Assembly (NCBI RefSeq): GCF_004005995.1 | Contig: NZ_CP034767.1 | Location: 3,512,501-3,576,500, forward strand | Origin: Devosia sp. 1566 | GTDB taxonomy: Bacteria > Pseudomonadota > Alphaproteobacteria > Rhizobiales > Devosiaceae | DNA length: 64,000 nucleotides | Direction of reading: 5' to 3' | Shown: positions 57,103 through 64,000 of the stretch, in pieces | Layout: every line of letters begins with the position of its first letter | Position numbering within the stretch: the first letter of the stretch is position 1 | Position numbers and translations under genes: made by a program | The notes under the pieces: model-generated | What the model was told of the DNA's origin: nothing | Databases searched by the model: none | The model's input: only the letters and a program-made list of their open reading frames with translations

Positions 57103-57927
57103 TTATCGCGACATCAGCACCGGCACATCGCATTTGCTGAGCAGCGCCCGGGTGACGCCGCCGAGCACGCGTTCGCGCAGGCGCGAGCGGCCATAAGCGC
57201 CCGCCACCACGAGATCGGCGCCGGATAGCCGCGCTTCGCTCAGCAAGGCCTCGGCGGCGGAACGCCATCCGGCCAGTTCCTTGATTTCGGCGTGGATATC
57301 GTGGCGGCTGAGATAGCGCGCGATATCGGCGCCCGACGAGGTCTGGGCCTGCTCTTCGGGCTCATCGGTGACCACGGCCAGCACAACTTGCTGGGCCTTT
57401 TTCAGGATCGGCAAGGCGTCCTTGATCGCCCGCGCCGCTTCGCGCTGGTTCTTCCAGGCTACCAGCACGTTTTCGAGCTGGAACGATGCCGGTTTTTGGG
57501 GCGGCAGGAACAATGCAGGCCCGCCCGAGCCGAACAGCACCCCCTCCTCGTCGCGATAGTTCTTGTCGGGATCACCATATGGACGGGTGCCAATAAAGAG
57601 ATCCGAGGCCCGCGCTTCGGCCGCGAGCCCCTCCCCCACGGTGTCGGTGACCCCCGAAACGATGCGCAAATCGTTGGGCACAACCATCAGTGCAAAGCGG
57701 GCGGCGAGCACCTCCCGGCGCTGTCGCGTCAACGCAGCCGCTTCGTCCATCAAGGTCGGGAGCACATCGGCATAAATGAGGCCAGGCGAGGCGACCAGTT
57801 CGGGCTCAAGATGCACCAGCAGCCCCGTCAGATGGGCATCAAACACCCCAGCCAGGGTTTCGGCATAATCGAGGCGCACCCGATCTTCATCTGAGCCGGT
57901 GAGGTGAACGACAATATCCTTGATCAT
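57103..57927 (-). CDS. Universal stress protein, tandem UspA domains
   Basis: 274 residues forming two UspA-type domains (about 1-140 and 150-274). The second ends GAYGRSRLRERVLGGVTRALL, close to the ATP-binding G-2x-G-9x-G pattern but with GG where Ser/Thr is usual; the first lacks it. Such tandem proteins are often induced by oxygen limitation. It follows a 40-codon gene with ten bases between, so both probably share the FixK box at 58109-58122. Confidence 0.92.
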   Translation of the reverse strand: MIKDIVVHLTGSDEDRVRLDYAETLAGVFDAHLTGLLVHLEPELVASPGLIYADVLPTLMDEAAALTRQRREVLAARFALMVVPNDLRIVSGVTDTVGEGLAAEARASDLFIGTRPYGDPDKNYRDEEGVLFGSGGPALFLPPQKPASFQLENVLVAWKNQREAARAIKDALPILKKAQQVVLAVVTDEPEEQAQTSSGADIARYLSRHDIHAEIKELAGWRSAAEALLSEARLSGADLVVAGAYGRSRLRERVLGGVTRALLSKCDVPVLMSR

Positions 57928-57936
57928 GGCGGGCGC

Positions 57937-58059
57937 TCACTTGCCGTGGGGGTTGGGTTTGTGCTGCGGGGCGGGCTGCAGGGTACCGAGCGCAAGAAAG
58001 AAGTAGGAATAGCGCGACGGCCAGCGGAGCGGGCCAGGGGCTTGGTTGGGGTTTGACAT
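57937..58059 (-). CDS. Forty-residue protein upstream of the universal stress protein
   Basis: 40 residues starting MSNPNQAPGPLRWPSRYSYF and ending HKPNPHGK. The ribosome-binding site AAGGAG five to six bases before the ATG is among the strongest in the window. It is basic, Pro-rich and aromatic, with no membrane helix. No family recognised. A FixK box lies 50 bp upstream and the stress-protein gene follows directly. Confidence 0.6.
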   Translation of the reverse strand: MSNPNQAPGPLRWPSRYSYFFLALGTLQPAPQHKPNPHGK

Positions 58060-58108
58060 GGCAGCTCCTTTTGTTCCCGCGAGCTTCCCACCTCCAGCCC
58101 GCCGCGCT

Positions 58109-58122
58109 TTGACGGAGGTCAA
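58109..58122 (-). promoter_or_regulatory. FNR/FixK box before the small gene and stress protein
   Basis: TTGACGGAGGTCAA, palindromic. On the minus strand the hexamer at the expected -10 distance (AAGCTC) is poor, so the start site is unclear. A second box 52 bp away faces the opposite gene. Confidence 0.55.
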
Positions 58123-58173
58123 AACCGGCAACAAGCGCACGCCCTCCACTCGGCCCAACGGAATGCTCGTCTC

Positions 58174-58214
58174 TTGATTCCCGTCAACGCAGCTCGGGCA
58201 AGGGGGCGTATCCT
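58174..58214 (+). promoter_or_regulatory. FNR/FixK-type promoter of the 76-residue gene
   Basis: Box TTGATTCCCGTCAA (58174-58187); TATCCT (58209-58214) starts 22 bases after it. The ATG is 30 bases further. Confidence 0.65.
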
Positions 58215-58243
58215 CCTTGCACGAGGTAAGCAGGACAGGGCGG

Positions 58244-58474
58244 ATGAAGCCGATCTGGATCGCCGTTGCCATCATTTTGCTGGTCTTCGCCGCGATGGGC
58301 GCCGCGATCTACCAGACCAGCCCCTGCAAGCGCATGCTGGGCTTTTCGGCGGCAGCATGGCGCGGCCAGATCGTGGTGTGCTCGGGCGTGTCCGAAACCC
58401 GGATCGCCGCCCTCCGCGAGACGGGTTTGGAGCCCCCCGGTGGCTCACTTCCCCACGGGCAGGCGGCTGGCTGA
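58244..58474 (+). CDS. Small membrane protein of unknown function
   Basis: 76 residues from the ATG at 58244. One N-terminal transmembrane helix (IWIAVAIILLVFAAMGAAIY), then a periplasmic or cytoplasmic part with two cysteines (SPCKRM and VVCSGV). GGACAGGGCGG upstream gives a plausible ribosome site. No family recognised. FixK-type promoter upstream and hsp20 downstream on the same strand. Confidence 0.6.
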   Translation: MKPIWIAVAIILLVFAAMGAAIYQTSPCKRMLGFSAAAWRGQIVVCSGVSETRIAALRETGLEPPGGSLPHGQAAG

Positions 58475-58551
58475 TCCTGCGCGCTACAAGGCGGGAATGT
58501 GCTCGAAAAGCCCCGTTCACCGGCGCTCCGGGCGCCCAATCGCACTGTTCC

Positions 58552-58593
58552 TTGACTTTGGTCACCGCGCCAATTGGTCCGCGATTGTAGCCT
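58552..58593 (+). promoter_or_regulatory. Near-consensus FNR/FixK promoter of hsp20
   Basis: TTGACTTTGGTCAC (58552-58565) has one mismatch in the last base; TAGCCT (58588-58593) starts 23 bases after it. The ATG is at 58634. Confidence 0.5.
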
Positions 58594-58633
58594 TGCTGGC
58601 ATCCTGAGGGATGCAATCAGAAAGGACCAGACC

Positions 58634-59128
58634 ATGACCATGACTGATAAAACGCCTGCGACCACCAACGGCAATGGCCGGATGCCAGCTTCCACGGGCG
58701 AGCATCGGCAGATTGACGCGCTTCGCGACCGCATCGAGGAGTTTTTTTATGCGCTGACCCCAGGTTTTCCAACCTCGCTCAGCAGCAGGATGCGGGGCTT
58801 CCTCCCCGATGCCGAGTTGCGGCAAACCGATTCCGGTCTGATGCTGTCGCTCGAACTACCCGGGATGAGCGACGAGGACGTCAAGATCACGGTTCAGGAT
58901 CGCACCGTGACGGTCAGCGGGGAAAAGCGGGAAACCACCGAGTCCCAGGAGGGCTCGGTTTATCGCAGCGAGCGCAGCTATGGCTCGTTCAACCGCACCT
59001 TTACAGCACCCTTCGCTGTTGATCCCGAGAGCGTCAACGCCAAGTTCGAGAACGGCGTGCTGACGCTGACCATTCCCAAGCCGGCGGGATATTCCGATAC
59101 CCCCAAGGAAATTCCCATCCACCATTGA
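58634..59128 (+). CDS. Hsp20/alpha-crystallin family small heat-shock protein
   Basis: A cytoplasmic ATP-independent holdase. 164 residues from the ATG at 58634, with AAGGA seven bases upstream. The alpha-crystallin domain spans about 55-150 (LPDAELRQTDSGLMLSLELPGM, in two parts, and KFENGVLTLTIPKP). The C-terminal anchoring I-x-I motif is EIPIHH. The N-terminal arm is Thr/Asn/Gly-rich. It sits among FixK-box genes, suggesting induction by oxygen limitation rather than only by heat. Confidence 0.93.
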   Translation: MTMTDKTPATTNGNGRMPASTGEHRQIDALRDRIEEFFYALTPGFPTSLSSRMRGFLPDAELRQTDSGLMLSLELPGMSDEDVKITVQDRTVTVSGEKRETTESQEGSVYRSERSYGSFNRTFTAPFAVDPESVNAKFENGVLTLTIPKPAGYSDTPKEIPIHH

Positions 59129-59175
59129 CCATGAGATAAGGCCCACCGTGGGGGCGGGCACCTGCGCAGTTTATC

Positions 59176-59201
59176 GGGTTGGCGGCGTCCCCCGCCAACC
59201 C
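59176..59201 (+). other. Strong RNA hairpin between hsp20 and the HdeD-like gene
   Basis: GGGTTGGCGG-N6-CCGCCAACCC, ten perfect pairs, without a U tract after it. It may stabilise the hsp20 transcript end or separate expression of the two genes. Confidence 0.5.
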
Positions 59202-59317
59202 CCGAGCGGCCGAGGTTATCGGCAGTCTCAGCCCTTTCGGCCCTCGCCGGCCCCAGCAGGCACCGGGTCGCCTTGCTCGGGCCATTGCCCAGCATCATTG
59301 CTCGCGAGGAGCTCGAA

Positions 59318-59914
59318 ATGAGTGATCAATCCACAGAGCACAAACGCTATGGCGCCTATGTCCTGCTTGCCCGCAGTGCAATCATGCTGGCAGCCGGGAT
59401 TTATGGCCTCAATGACCCCGAAGGGGCCCTTCGGCTTCTCGTGGTGATTTCCGCGATGCTGCTGGTGGCGGACGGCATGCTTGGGCTGCTGGCCGACATT
59501 TTCCGTACCCCCACCATCAACCTGCAATTCAACGATGTGGTGCGCAATGTGCTCGAGATCCTGGCCGGCATCCTGATCTTCAGCAGCCAATATGTCAGCC
59601 CGGAAGTGACGCCCAAATTCATCATCACCGTGGTGGGTCTTCTCGGCCTTTGCGCCGGGCTGGTGGAACTCTACATCGTTTACAAATATCGCAGCACAGT
59701 GGATCGGTTCTGGCCATCGGTGTTCACGGCGCTGGCTCATCTAGGCGTCGGGATCGTGCTGCTGGCGATGCCATCGCAAAGCGCTCTTCAACTGATCAAC
59801 ATCGTTTCCATCCTGCTGATCGTTTATGCCTGCGCCCTGCTGGCGGTCGCCTGGTATATGCTGCGCTCACGCCAGCCCGCAGCGCCGCGCCAGGCTCCGG
59901 CCCCCCGACAATAA
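59318..59914 (+). CDS. HdeD/DUF308 family membrane protein
   Basis: 198 residues from the ATG at 59318, with GAGGAG six bases upstream. Six hydrophobic helices and the family pattern of paired repeats (AAGIYGLNDPEGALRLLVV, then GIVLLAMPSQSALQLINIV). HdeD was named for acid resistance in E. coli, but the molecular role of the family is not known. It ends the plus-strand part of the island, and no FixK box is visible directly upstream. Confidence 0.85.
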   Translation: MSDQSTEHKRYGAYVLLARSAIMLAAGIYGLNDPEGALRLLVVISAMLLVADGMLGLLADIFRTPTINLQFNDVVRNVLEILAGILIFSSQYVSPEVTPKFIITVVGLLGLCAGLVELYIVYKYRSTVDRFWPSVFTALAHLGVGIVLLAMPSQSALQLINIVSILLIVYACALLAVAWYMLRSRQPAAPRQAPAPRQ

Positions 59915-59935
59915 GCGGCGGGCTGGAAACGTTTT

Positions 59936-59960
59936 GGGGGGGCGAAGCCCCCCTTTTTTT
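59936..59960 (+). terminator. Intrinsic terminator of the HdeD-like gene
   Basis: GGGGGGC-GAA-GCCCCCC followed by seven T residues, 22 bases past the stop. Confidence 0.9.
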
Positions 59961-60029
59961 CGGATACTGATCGGGATGGTGGTCCTGGCCCCTGTGGCCT
60001 GAACCCTCGCGCCAGGGGCGAGCTGAGCC

Positions 60030-61934
60030 TTAGCTGGTCGCCCCAATGGTCCGGTGCGCCATTGCGGGGGCAGTGCCGATCCGCCTTTCATTGGCGAGCC
60101 GCGCCCGCTCGCGCGCTGGCGACAGCACCCCCGCGCGCGCGGTGTAGCGCTCGAAGGTCATCGAAAGCACCGCTTCCAGGGTGAAATAATAGCGCAGCAT
60201 GCGGAAGGCGATATAGGCGGGCAGCTGCAGCAAGTCGCCAGGGCGAAGATTGACGAGAATGGCGATAACTGCGTTGAGCAATGGGGCGCCCATCAGAATG
60301 GCCAGCAGCGAGGTGGCGCTGGCCGTGCTTCTGGGATCGGCATGAAGCAGCAGGAAGTTGATCGCGAAAAACAGCAGCGGCCAGCCCATGGCGCGCCGCC
60401 CCGTATTCATCAGCATGAAGGGCAGCACGATCTTGCCACGCACCGAGGGGGTAAAACCTGCCAGCAATTGGCGGTTCCGGGCCGCCACATGATAAAGCGA
60501 GCGATACCAGCGCTGCCGCTGTTCGCGCAGATGCGCAAAGCTGCGTGGCACCTCGGAGATGAACCGCAGCTGTGGATCAACGATCAGCCGATACCCGGCT
60601 TCCCCGATCCGCAGCGCGGCGTCGGTATCCTCGCCGTTCAAGCCATTGGCGAACCCGCCAACCTCCCGCACAACCGCGGTGCGGTAGCAGGCGAACATAC
60701 CGGGAATGCCGATGATCACGTCCGCAGCGCCGAAGGCGACCTGATCATAGCCCGACTTGAGCAACACCTCGATCTGGCGCGGCCCATCAAAGGCTCCGCC
60801 ACCTGGCGGCATGGGCATGCCACCGACACAGCCGACATAGGGATGGGCGAAGTGCGCGAGACAATCCGCCAGCAGCTGCGGATGGAGCAGCGTATCGGCA
60901 TCGAGGCGGGCAAAGAACTCGGTTTGCACCGCCGCAAGGCCCCGGTTCAAGGCACGCGACTTGCCCGGCGTGGGCTCACGCAGCAACTGCCCCGTCACAT
61001 GCTCGCAGCGCGCAAAGGCTGCCTCGGCCGCCGCCGGCGTATCGTCGCTGGAGTTGTTGTCCACAACGATCAGCGTCACGGCGCCGGCATAATTGCCTGC
61101 CGCAATATCGGCCGCCGCAATAGCGGCGGCGATGTTGTGGCTTTCGTTGTGGGCCGGAATGAGCAGGGTTATGTCGGGGGCAAAATTCTTGCGGCCCCGG
61201 AACAGGTTCTGAAACGCAGCCAGGATGTTAAGAAGAAAGAAAATCAGCGGCACGAACATGAACAGGCCGACGGCGACGCCCCCCAGCAGCGACATCTCGC
61301 GCAGCCGGTAAACAATGGGCAGATCAAGCCGCATCACCCAGACGGACACCGCCGCCGAAATCACGATGGTGCTGGCAAGGGTCAGCAGAGAGCCCAGCTT
61401 GAACCGCAAGTTGAGCCGAGCATCGTCGCGCTCGGGCATATCGGCGCAGGACAGCATGGTGAGCGAAAATATGTAAAAGCCCGCGAGACCGGTGATGATG
61501 CTGATCGCCTGCAGGGGCAGGCTCACGCCGGTCAGCGCCAACAACACGCCATTGCAAAGATCGAGCGTGGCACAGAACAGGGCAAAAGGCAGCACCAGCT
61601 CCAAGCCAAACAGCAGCCGCGCCCAGCCTGGCGCCTGGATCGTGGTGGCGAAGGCCAGATAGAAGCTCAACACGAAGATGCGCAGCGGCACGGCATAATT
61701 GCCGTCATATTGCGAGAAATAAAGGTCGCCGTCCGGGAATATCGCCCGGAGTGCCGGTTGCCGTTCGACCAGGATCAGCAGCACGAACGAGATCAGCGTA
61801 GCCAGCGCCAGCACCTGTGGGGCACTGGTGCTGGCTACGGGGCGGGACAGCAGCGGCGGCGCCGAGTCGTGGGATCTGTATTGATCCGGCTGCAGCCGAT
61901 GCTGGAGTGCCTGGCGTTGGGGTGTTTCTACCAT
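60030..61934 (-). CDS. Processive family 2 glycosyltransferase
   Basis: 634 residues from the ATG at 61934. Four or more N-terminal transmembrane helices, a cytoplasmic GT-A domain (LLIPAHNESHNI, LDADT as the DxD, GEDTDA, and QRQRW matching the QxxRW motif of processive synthases), then further helices. The layout is that of cellulose-synthase-like enzymes; no PilZ domain is apparent. It overlaps the upstream BcsB-like gene by seven bases, so both act together, presumably in making and exporting a secreted polysaccharide whose sugar cannot be named. Confidence 0.9.
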   Translation of the reverse strand: MVETPQRQALQHRLQPDQYRSHDSAPPLLSRPVASTSAPQVLALATLISFVLLILVERQPALRAIFPDGDLYFSQYDGNYAVPLRIFVLSFYLAFATTIQAPGWARLLFGLELVLPFALFCATLDLCNGVLLALTGVSLPLQAISIITGLAGFYIFSLTMLSCADMPERDDARLNLRFKLGSLLTLASTIVISAAVSVWVMRLDLPIVYRLREMSLLGGVAVGLFMFVPLIFFLLNILAAFQNLFRGRKNFAPDITLLIPAHNESHNIAAAIAAADIAAGNYAGAVTLIVVDNNSSDDTPAAAEAAFARCEHVTGQLLREPTPGKSRALNRGLAAVQTEFFARLDADTLLHPQLLADCLAHFAHPYVGCVGGMPMPPGGGAFDGPRQIEVLLKSGYDQVAFGAADVIIGIPGMFACYRTAVVREVGGFANGLNGEDTDAALRIGEAGYRLIVDPQLRFISEVPRSFAHLREQRQRWYRSLYHVAARNRQLLAGFTPSVRGKIVLPFMLMNTGRRAMGWPLLFFAINFLLLHADPRSTASATSLLAILMGAPLLNAVIAILVNLRPGDLLQLPAYIAFRMLRYYFTLEAVLSMTFERYTARAGVLSPARERARLANERRIGTAPAMAHRTIGATS

Positions 61935-63655
61935 GATACAAACAGCGCACCGGGTTGAACAGGATCGGCAGTCCCGCGGTCGCGCCACTCGTCCAAGGGC
62001 CAGACGGCAACGCCATCAGGGTCCTGGCCTTCATGGGCAACAACAAGAAAGCCCTGGGAAGCATCGTTGTCGCGCAGCGCCTGGAGCGCGGGCTCGTCCA
62101 GCATCTGGATGCTGACCGGCTTTTCCTCGAGGAACGAGGCCGGCACATCGAGGGGCAGGATCAGGTCAAGCAGGCGCTGGGTCTGCAATGTCGCGCCCTG
62201 GTCGGCGCTGGCGGGACCGGCAACAAAGACTCCGCCCGAGCCGGCCAGCGCGGACACGAGGACCTGCTTGGCCCCTTCGGGGGTCTGGACGGGATCGAGA
62301 TAGCTTTCGGGCAGCAATTGCGCGGCAGCTTCGGGACCGGCCCGGCAGATGCCCTGGTTGGGGGAATTGTCGACCAGGACGATCGCCAGCTGGTTGGACA
62401 GGAACTGGAACTGGGCGGGCAGTGGCACATCGAGGGTGATGGCGCCATCGGTGCCGGGATGATTGGCGGCATGAACGAGGTTGCCATTGAGCAGCACCCG
62501 CAGCGACCACTGGTTTGGCTCCACCAGCTGACTGGTCTTGAGCGCTAGATGGAGGCGTGCTGGCGCGAGCCCATCGGGCAGATCGGCAAGCTTGTAGTCG
62601 AGCAGCCAGCGGCTCGAGCCGCGGAAGGTATGCGCCGCCAGATCGGGGGTCAGCGCATTGATGGGCAGCGGCCACTGGGCCTCGTAACTGGCGGGCAATG
62701 TAGCCCCCTTGATCCGTGCGACCATGTCGAGGGCCTCCGTTCCGGCAAGCGTGATTTGACCGGCGTCGTTCATGCTCAGGGGCTCGGCGGCCTCAGCCAC
62801 GAGCGAAAAAGATCCGTTCTGGTCCAGGGGGCGCGCTTGGGCCGGAACACCCTGGCGCGACAACCACTGCGTGGCCCAGGCCTGCATTGCCGGCTGGTCG
62901 GGCGCCCACAATCCGATCGGCTCGGAGGCGAGCGCGATCCTGGTTTCCACATCGCTGCGGGGCGCATCGAGCTGCAGGGCCAGCCCACTGCTTTCGAGCA
63001 CCGCGATGGCAGCACCCAGATTGGCGGCATTGGTGGGACAGATCTGGCCCCAGTTGGTGGTGCCATTGGCATCAAGGGTGACAAGGATTTCTCCCGCCGC
63101 CAGGTCCGCTGGAAGCAAGGGATAGGTCAGCTGCAGCGTGGTCGTGCCGCGCATGAGCACGATGGCATCGCGTTCGGTGCCATTAACAAGGACGGTCAAT
63201 AGTCCATCGCCCTGCTCGACCAGTTCGCTTTGCAGGTCCAGCTGCACCTGGCCCTCAACAATGTTGACGCCTTCGGGCAAGGGGAAACGTAGGGTAGCGT
63301 GGGCGGGGAAACCCGCCAGGCCCATCCAGATGCCGGGCTGTGCCCGAGGAATGCGCACGACTGCCTCGCCCGCGGTCAAGCGGGCCGGAGCTGCCTGTTG
63401 TCGACCGGTAGCGGCTGGAGCCGCTTCGGCTTGCGCCGCCGCCGCAGGGGCCGCCGCTTGGCCCTGGGCTGGGGGAGCCCCGGCCGGCGGGCTGTCAGCC
63501 TGCGCAAGTTGGATGGGTGCTGCCTCGCCTCCTTCCGAGAAGCCGAGGCGCTCGGTGAGATTGGCGGCAAAGCCGGGGTCGCTGAACAACACGGACAGTG
63601 TCGTTACCCCAAAGATGATCACGGCGAACATGACGAGGCGGAGGGCATCACGCAT
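61928..63655 (-). CDS. BcsB-like periplasmic polysaccharide synthase subunit
   Basis: 575 residues: an N-terminal membrane anchor (VMFAVIIFGVTTLSVLF), an Ala/Pro/Gln-rich linker (about 45-90), then the jelly-roll/ferredoxin-like repeats of BcsB (LRFPLPEGVNIVEGQVQLDL, LTVLVNGTERDAI, GAITLDVPLP, NQLAIVLVDNSPNQGICR). BcsB of cellulose synthases is longer and carries a C-terminal transmembrane helix; here the protein ends in PVQPGALFVSW and lacks it, so anchoring would be N-terminal. Cotranslated with the glycosyltransferase. Confidence 0.85.
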   Translation of the reverse strand: MRDALRLVMFAVIIFGVTTLSVLFSDPGFAANLTERLGFSEGGEAAPIQLAQADSPPAGAPPAQGQAAAPAAAAQAEAAPAATGRQQAAPARLTAGEAVVRIPRAQPGIWMGLAGFPAHATLRFPLPEGVNIVEGQVQLDLQSELVEQGDGLLTVLVNGTERDAIVLMRGTTTLQLTYPLLPADLAAGEILVTLDANGTTNWGQICPTNAANLGAAIAVLESSGLALQLDAPRSDVETRIALASEPIGLWAPDQPAMQAWATQWLSRQGVPAQARPLDQNGSFSLVAEAAEPLSMNDAGQITLAGTEALDMVARIKGATLPASYEAQWPLPINALTPDLAAHTFRGSSRWLLDYKLADLPDGLAPARLHLALKTSQLVEPNQWSLRVLLNGNLVHAANHPGTDGAITLDVPLPAQFQFLSNQLAIVLVDNSPNQGICRAGPEAAAQLLPESYLDPVQTPEGAKQVLVSALAGSGGVFVAGPASADQGATLQTQRLLDLILPLDVPASFLEEKPVSIQMLDEPALQALRDNDASQGFLVVAHEGQDPDGVAVWPLDEWRDRGTADPVQPGALFVSW

Positions 63656-63664
63656 GGCTCAAAC

Positions 63665-64000
63665 TCACTCTTTCACAAGGCCGGGGCGATGGTTTCGGGT
63701 CCACAAGGAGCGGGCCGCCACCATTTTGGGGTTGTAGCGCGACTTGAAGCGCTCCACGATTTCCATGGTTTCGCCGAACAGCTGTTCACGCAGCAGGATC
63801 GGATCGAGCCCTAAAGATCGGAAAGCCGCATTGGACATGAGCAGATCGTTTTCGGCGTCTTCATTGCGGGGATTGTCGACATAGGCGATGCGCGCGCCGG
63901 TCATGGCGGCGATCATCTCGGCCAAATCCCGCACCCGCTTGGTTTCGGCAACCTGATTGAAGATCTTGACCCGATCGCCGGGCTGGGGCGGATTGTCGAT
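63665..64000 (-). CDS. NAD-dependent epimerase/dehydratase, SqdB-like, N-terminal part outside window
   Basis: The C-terminal 111 residues of a sugar-nucleotide SDR; the frame is open to the window edge. VKIFNQVAETKRVRDLAEMI followed by YVDNPRNEDAEND and a LGLDPILL segment matches the C-terminal substrate domain of UDP-sulfoquinovose synthase (SqdB) and related epimerases. In this setting it more likely supplies a nucleotide sugar for the polysaccharide made by the next two genes. The call rests on a fragment only. Confidence 0.7.
   Translation of the reverse strand: MDNPPQPGDRVKIFNQVAETKRVRDLAEMIAAMTGARIAYVDNPRNEDAENDLLMSNAAFRSLGLDPILLREQLFGETMEIVERFKSRYNPKMVAARSLWTRNHRPGLVKE

Noticed and set aside
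51022..59960. Genomic island integrated at tRNA-Arg
   Set aside because: There is no integrase, no repeated tRNA end downstream, and base composition looks like the rest. Gene content is accessory, but integration at the tRNA cannot be supported.

Overview
This is a GC-rich, gene-dense chromosomal window from an alphaproteobacterium of the order Hyphomicrobiales. The best guess is a Devosia-like genus, inferred from gene content and order rather than from any marker search. Clues are the minus-strand series lysC-ptsP-prfA-prmC, DUF4167 next to clpB, comF/grxC/nitrilase/DUF1178, carD-fdxA-S4-helicase-rpmB, cobS/cobT with a J-domain protein and bolA, aroK-aroB beside xerD-accA, and secA divergent from a parvulin followed by argJ-GNAT-mutT. 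I see no CRISPR array, no insertion sequence, no prophage and only one tRNA.

Layout. 0-24.8 kb: a truncated M23 peptidase, clpB, translation-release and PTS-Ntr genes, lysC, ubiG, ilvD, a set of small metabolic and redox genes, carD, ferredoxin and a large Suv3-like helicase. 24.8-26.1 kb: 1.3 kb without a credible gene. It is rich in GAAC/GTTC words, including three GAAC-N7-GAAC pairs that look like alphaproteobacterial LexA boxes, and holds three copies of a GTCCC-N5-GGGAC palindrome. 26.1-50.8 kb: more housekeeping (rpmB, a queuosine-precursor transporter, cobST, bolA, aroKB, xerD, accA, L,D-transpeptidase, secA, parvulin, argJ, mutT), with two families of extragenic hairpin repeats and a small TetR/membrane-protein module inserted between the parvulin gene and argJ. 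51.0-59.9 kb: tRNA-Arg(CCT) and then an accessory stress island. 60.0-64.0 kb: the end of an exopolysaccharide-type cluster (processive GT2 glycosyltransferase, BcsB-like protein, SqdB-like epimerase cut by the window edge).

The most interesting region is 51.1-59.9 kb. It encodes an SDR dehydrogenase, a TPCPL-type P-type ATPase, an orphan PAS-HWE histidine kinase, a FixK-type Crp/Fnr regulator, a tandem universal stress protein, an Hsp20, an HdeD/DUF308 membrane protein and four small proteins I do not recognise. Seven sites matching TTGA-N6-TCAA, plus one with a single mismatch, lie in this stretch. At seven of the eight a TAnnnT hexamer starts 22-23 bases downstream, the geometry of class II FNR/FixK promoters. 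One of these promoters sits inside the 3' end of the regulator gene and faces an unknown small gene. I read the island as a local, autoregulated low-oxygen stress regulon, with the regulator, its targets and several undescribed small proteins encoded together.
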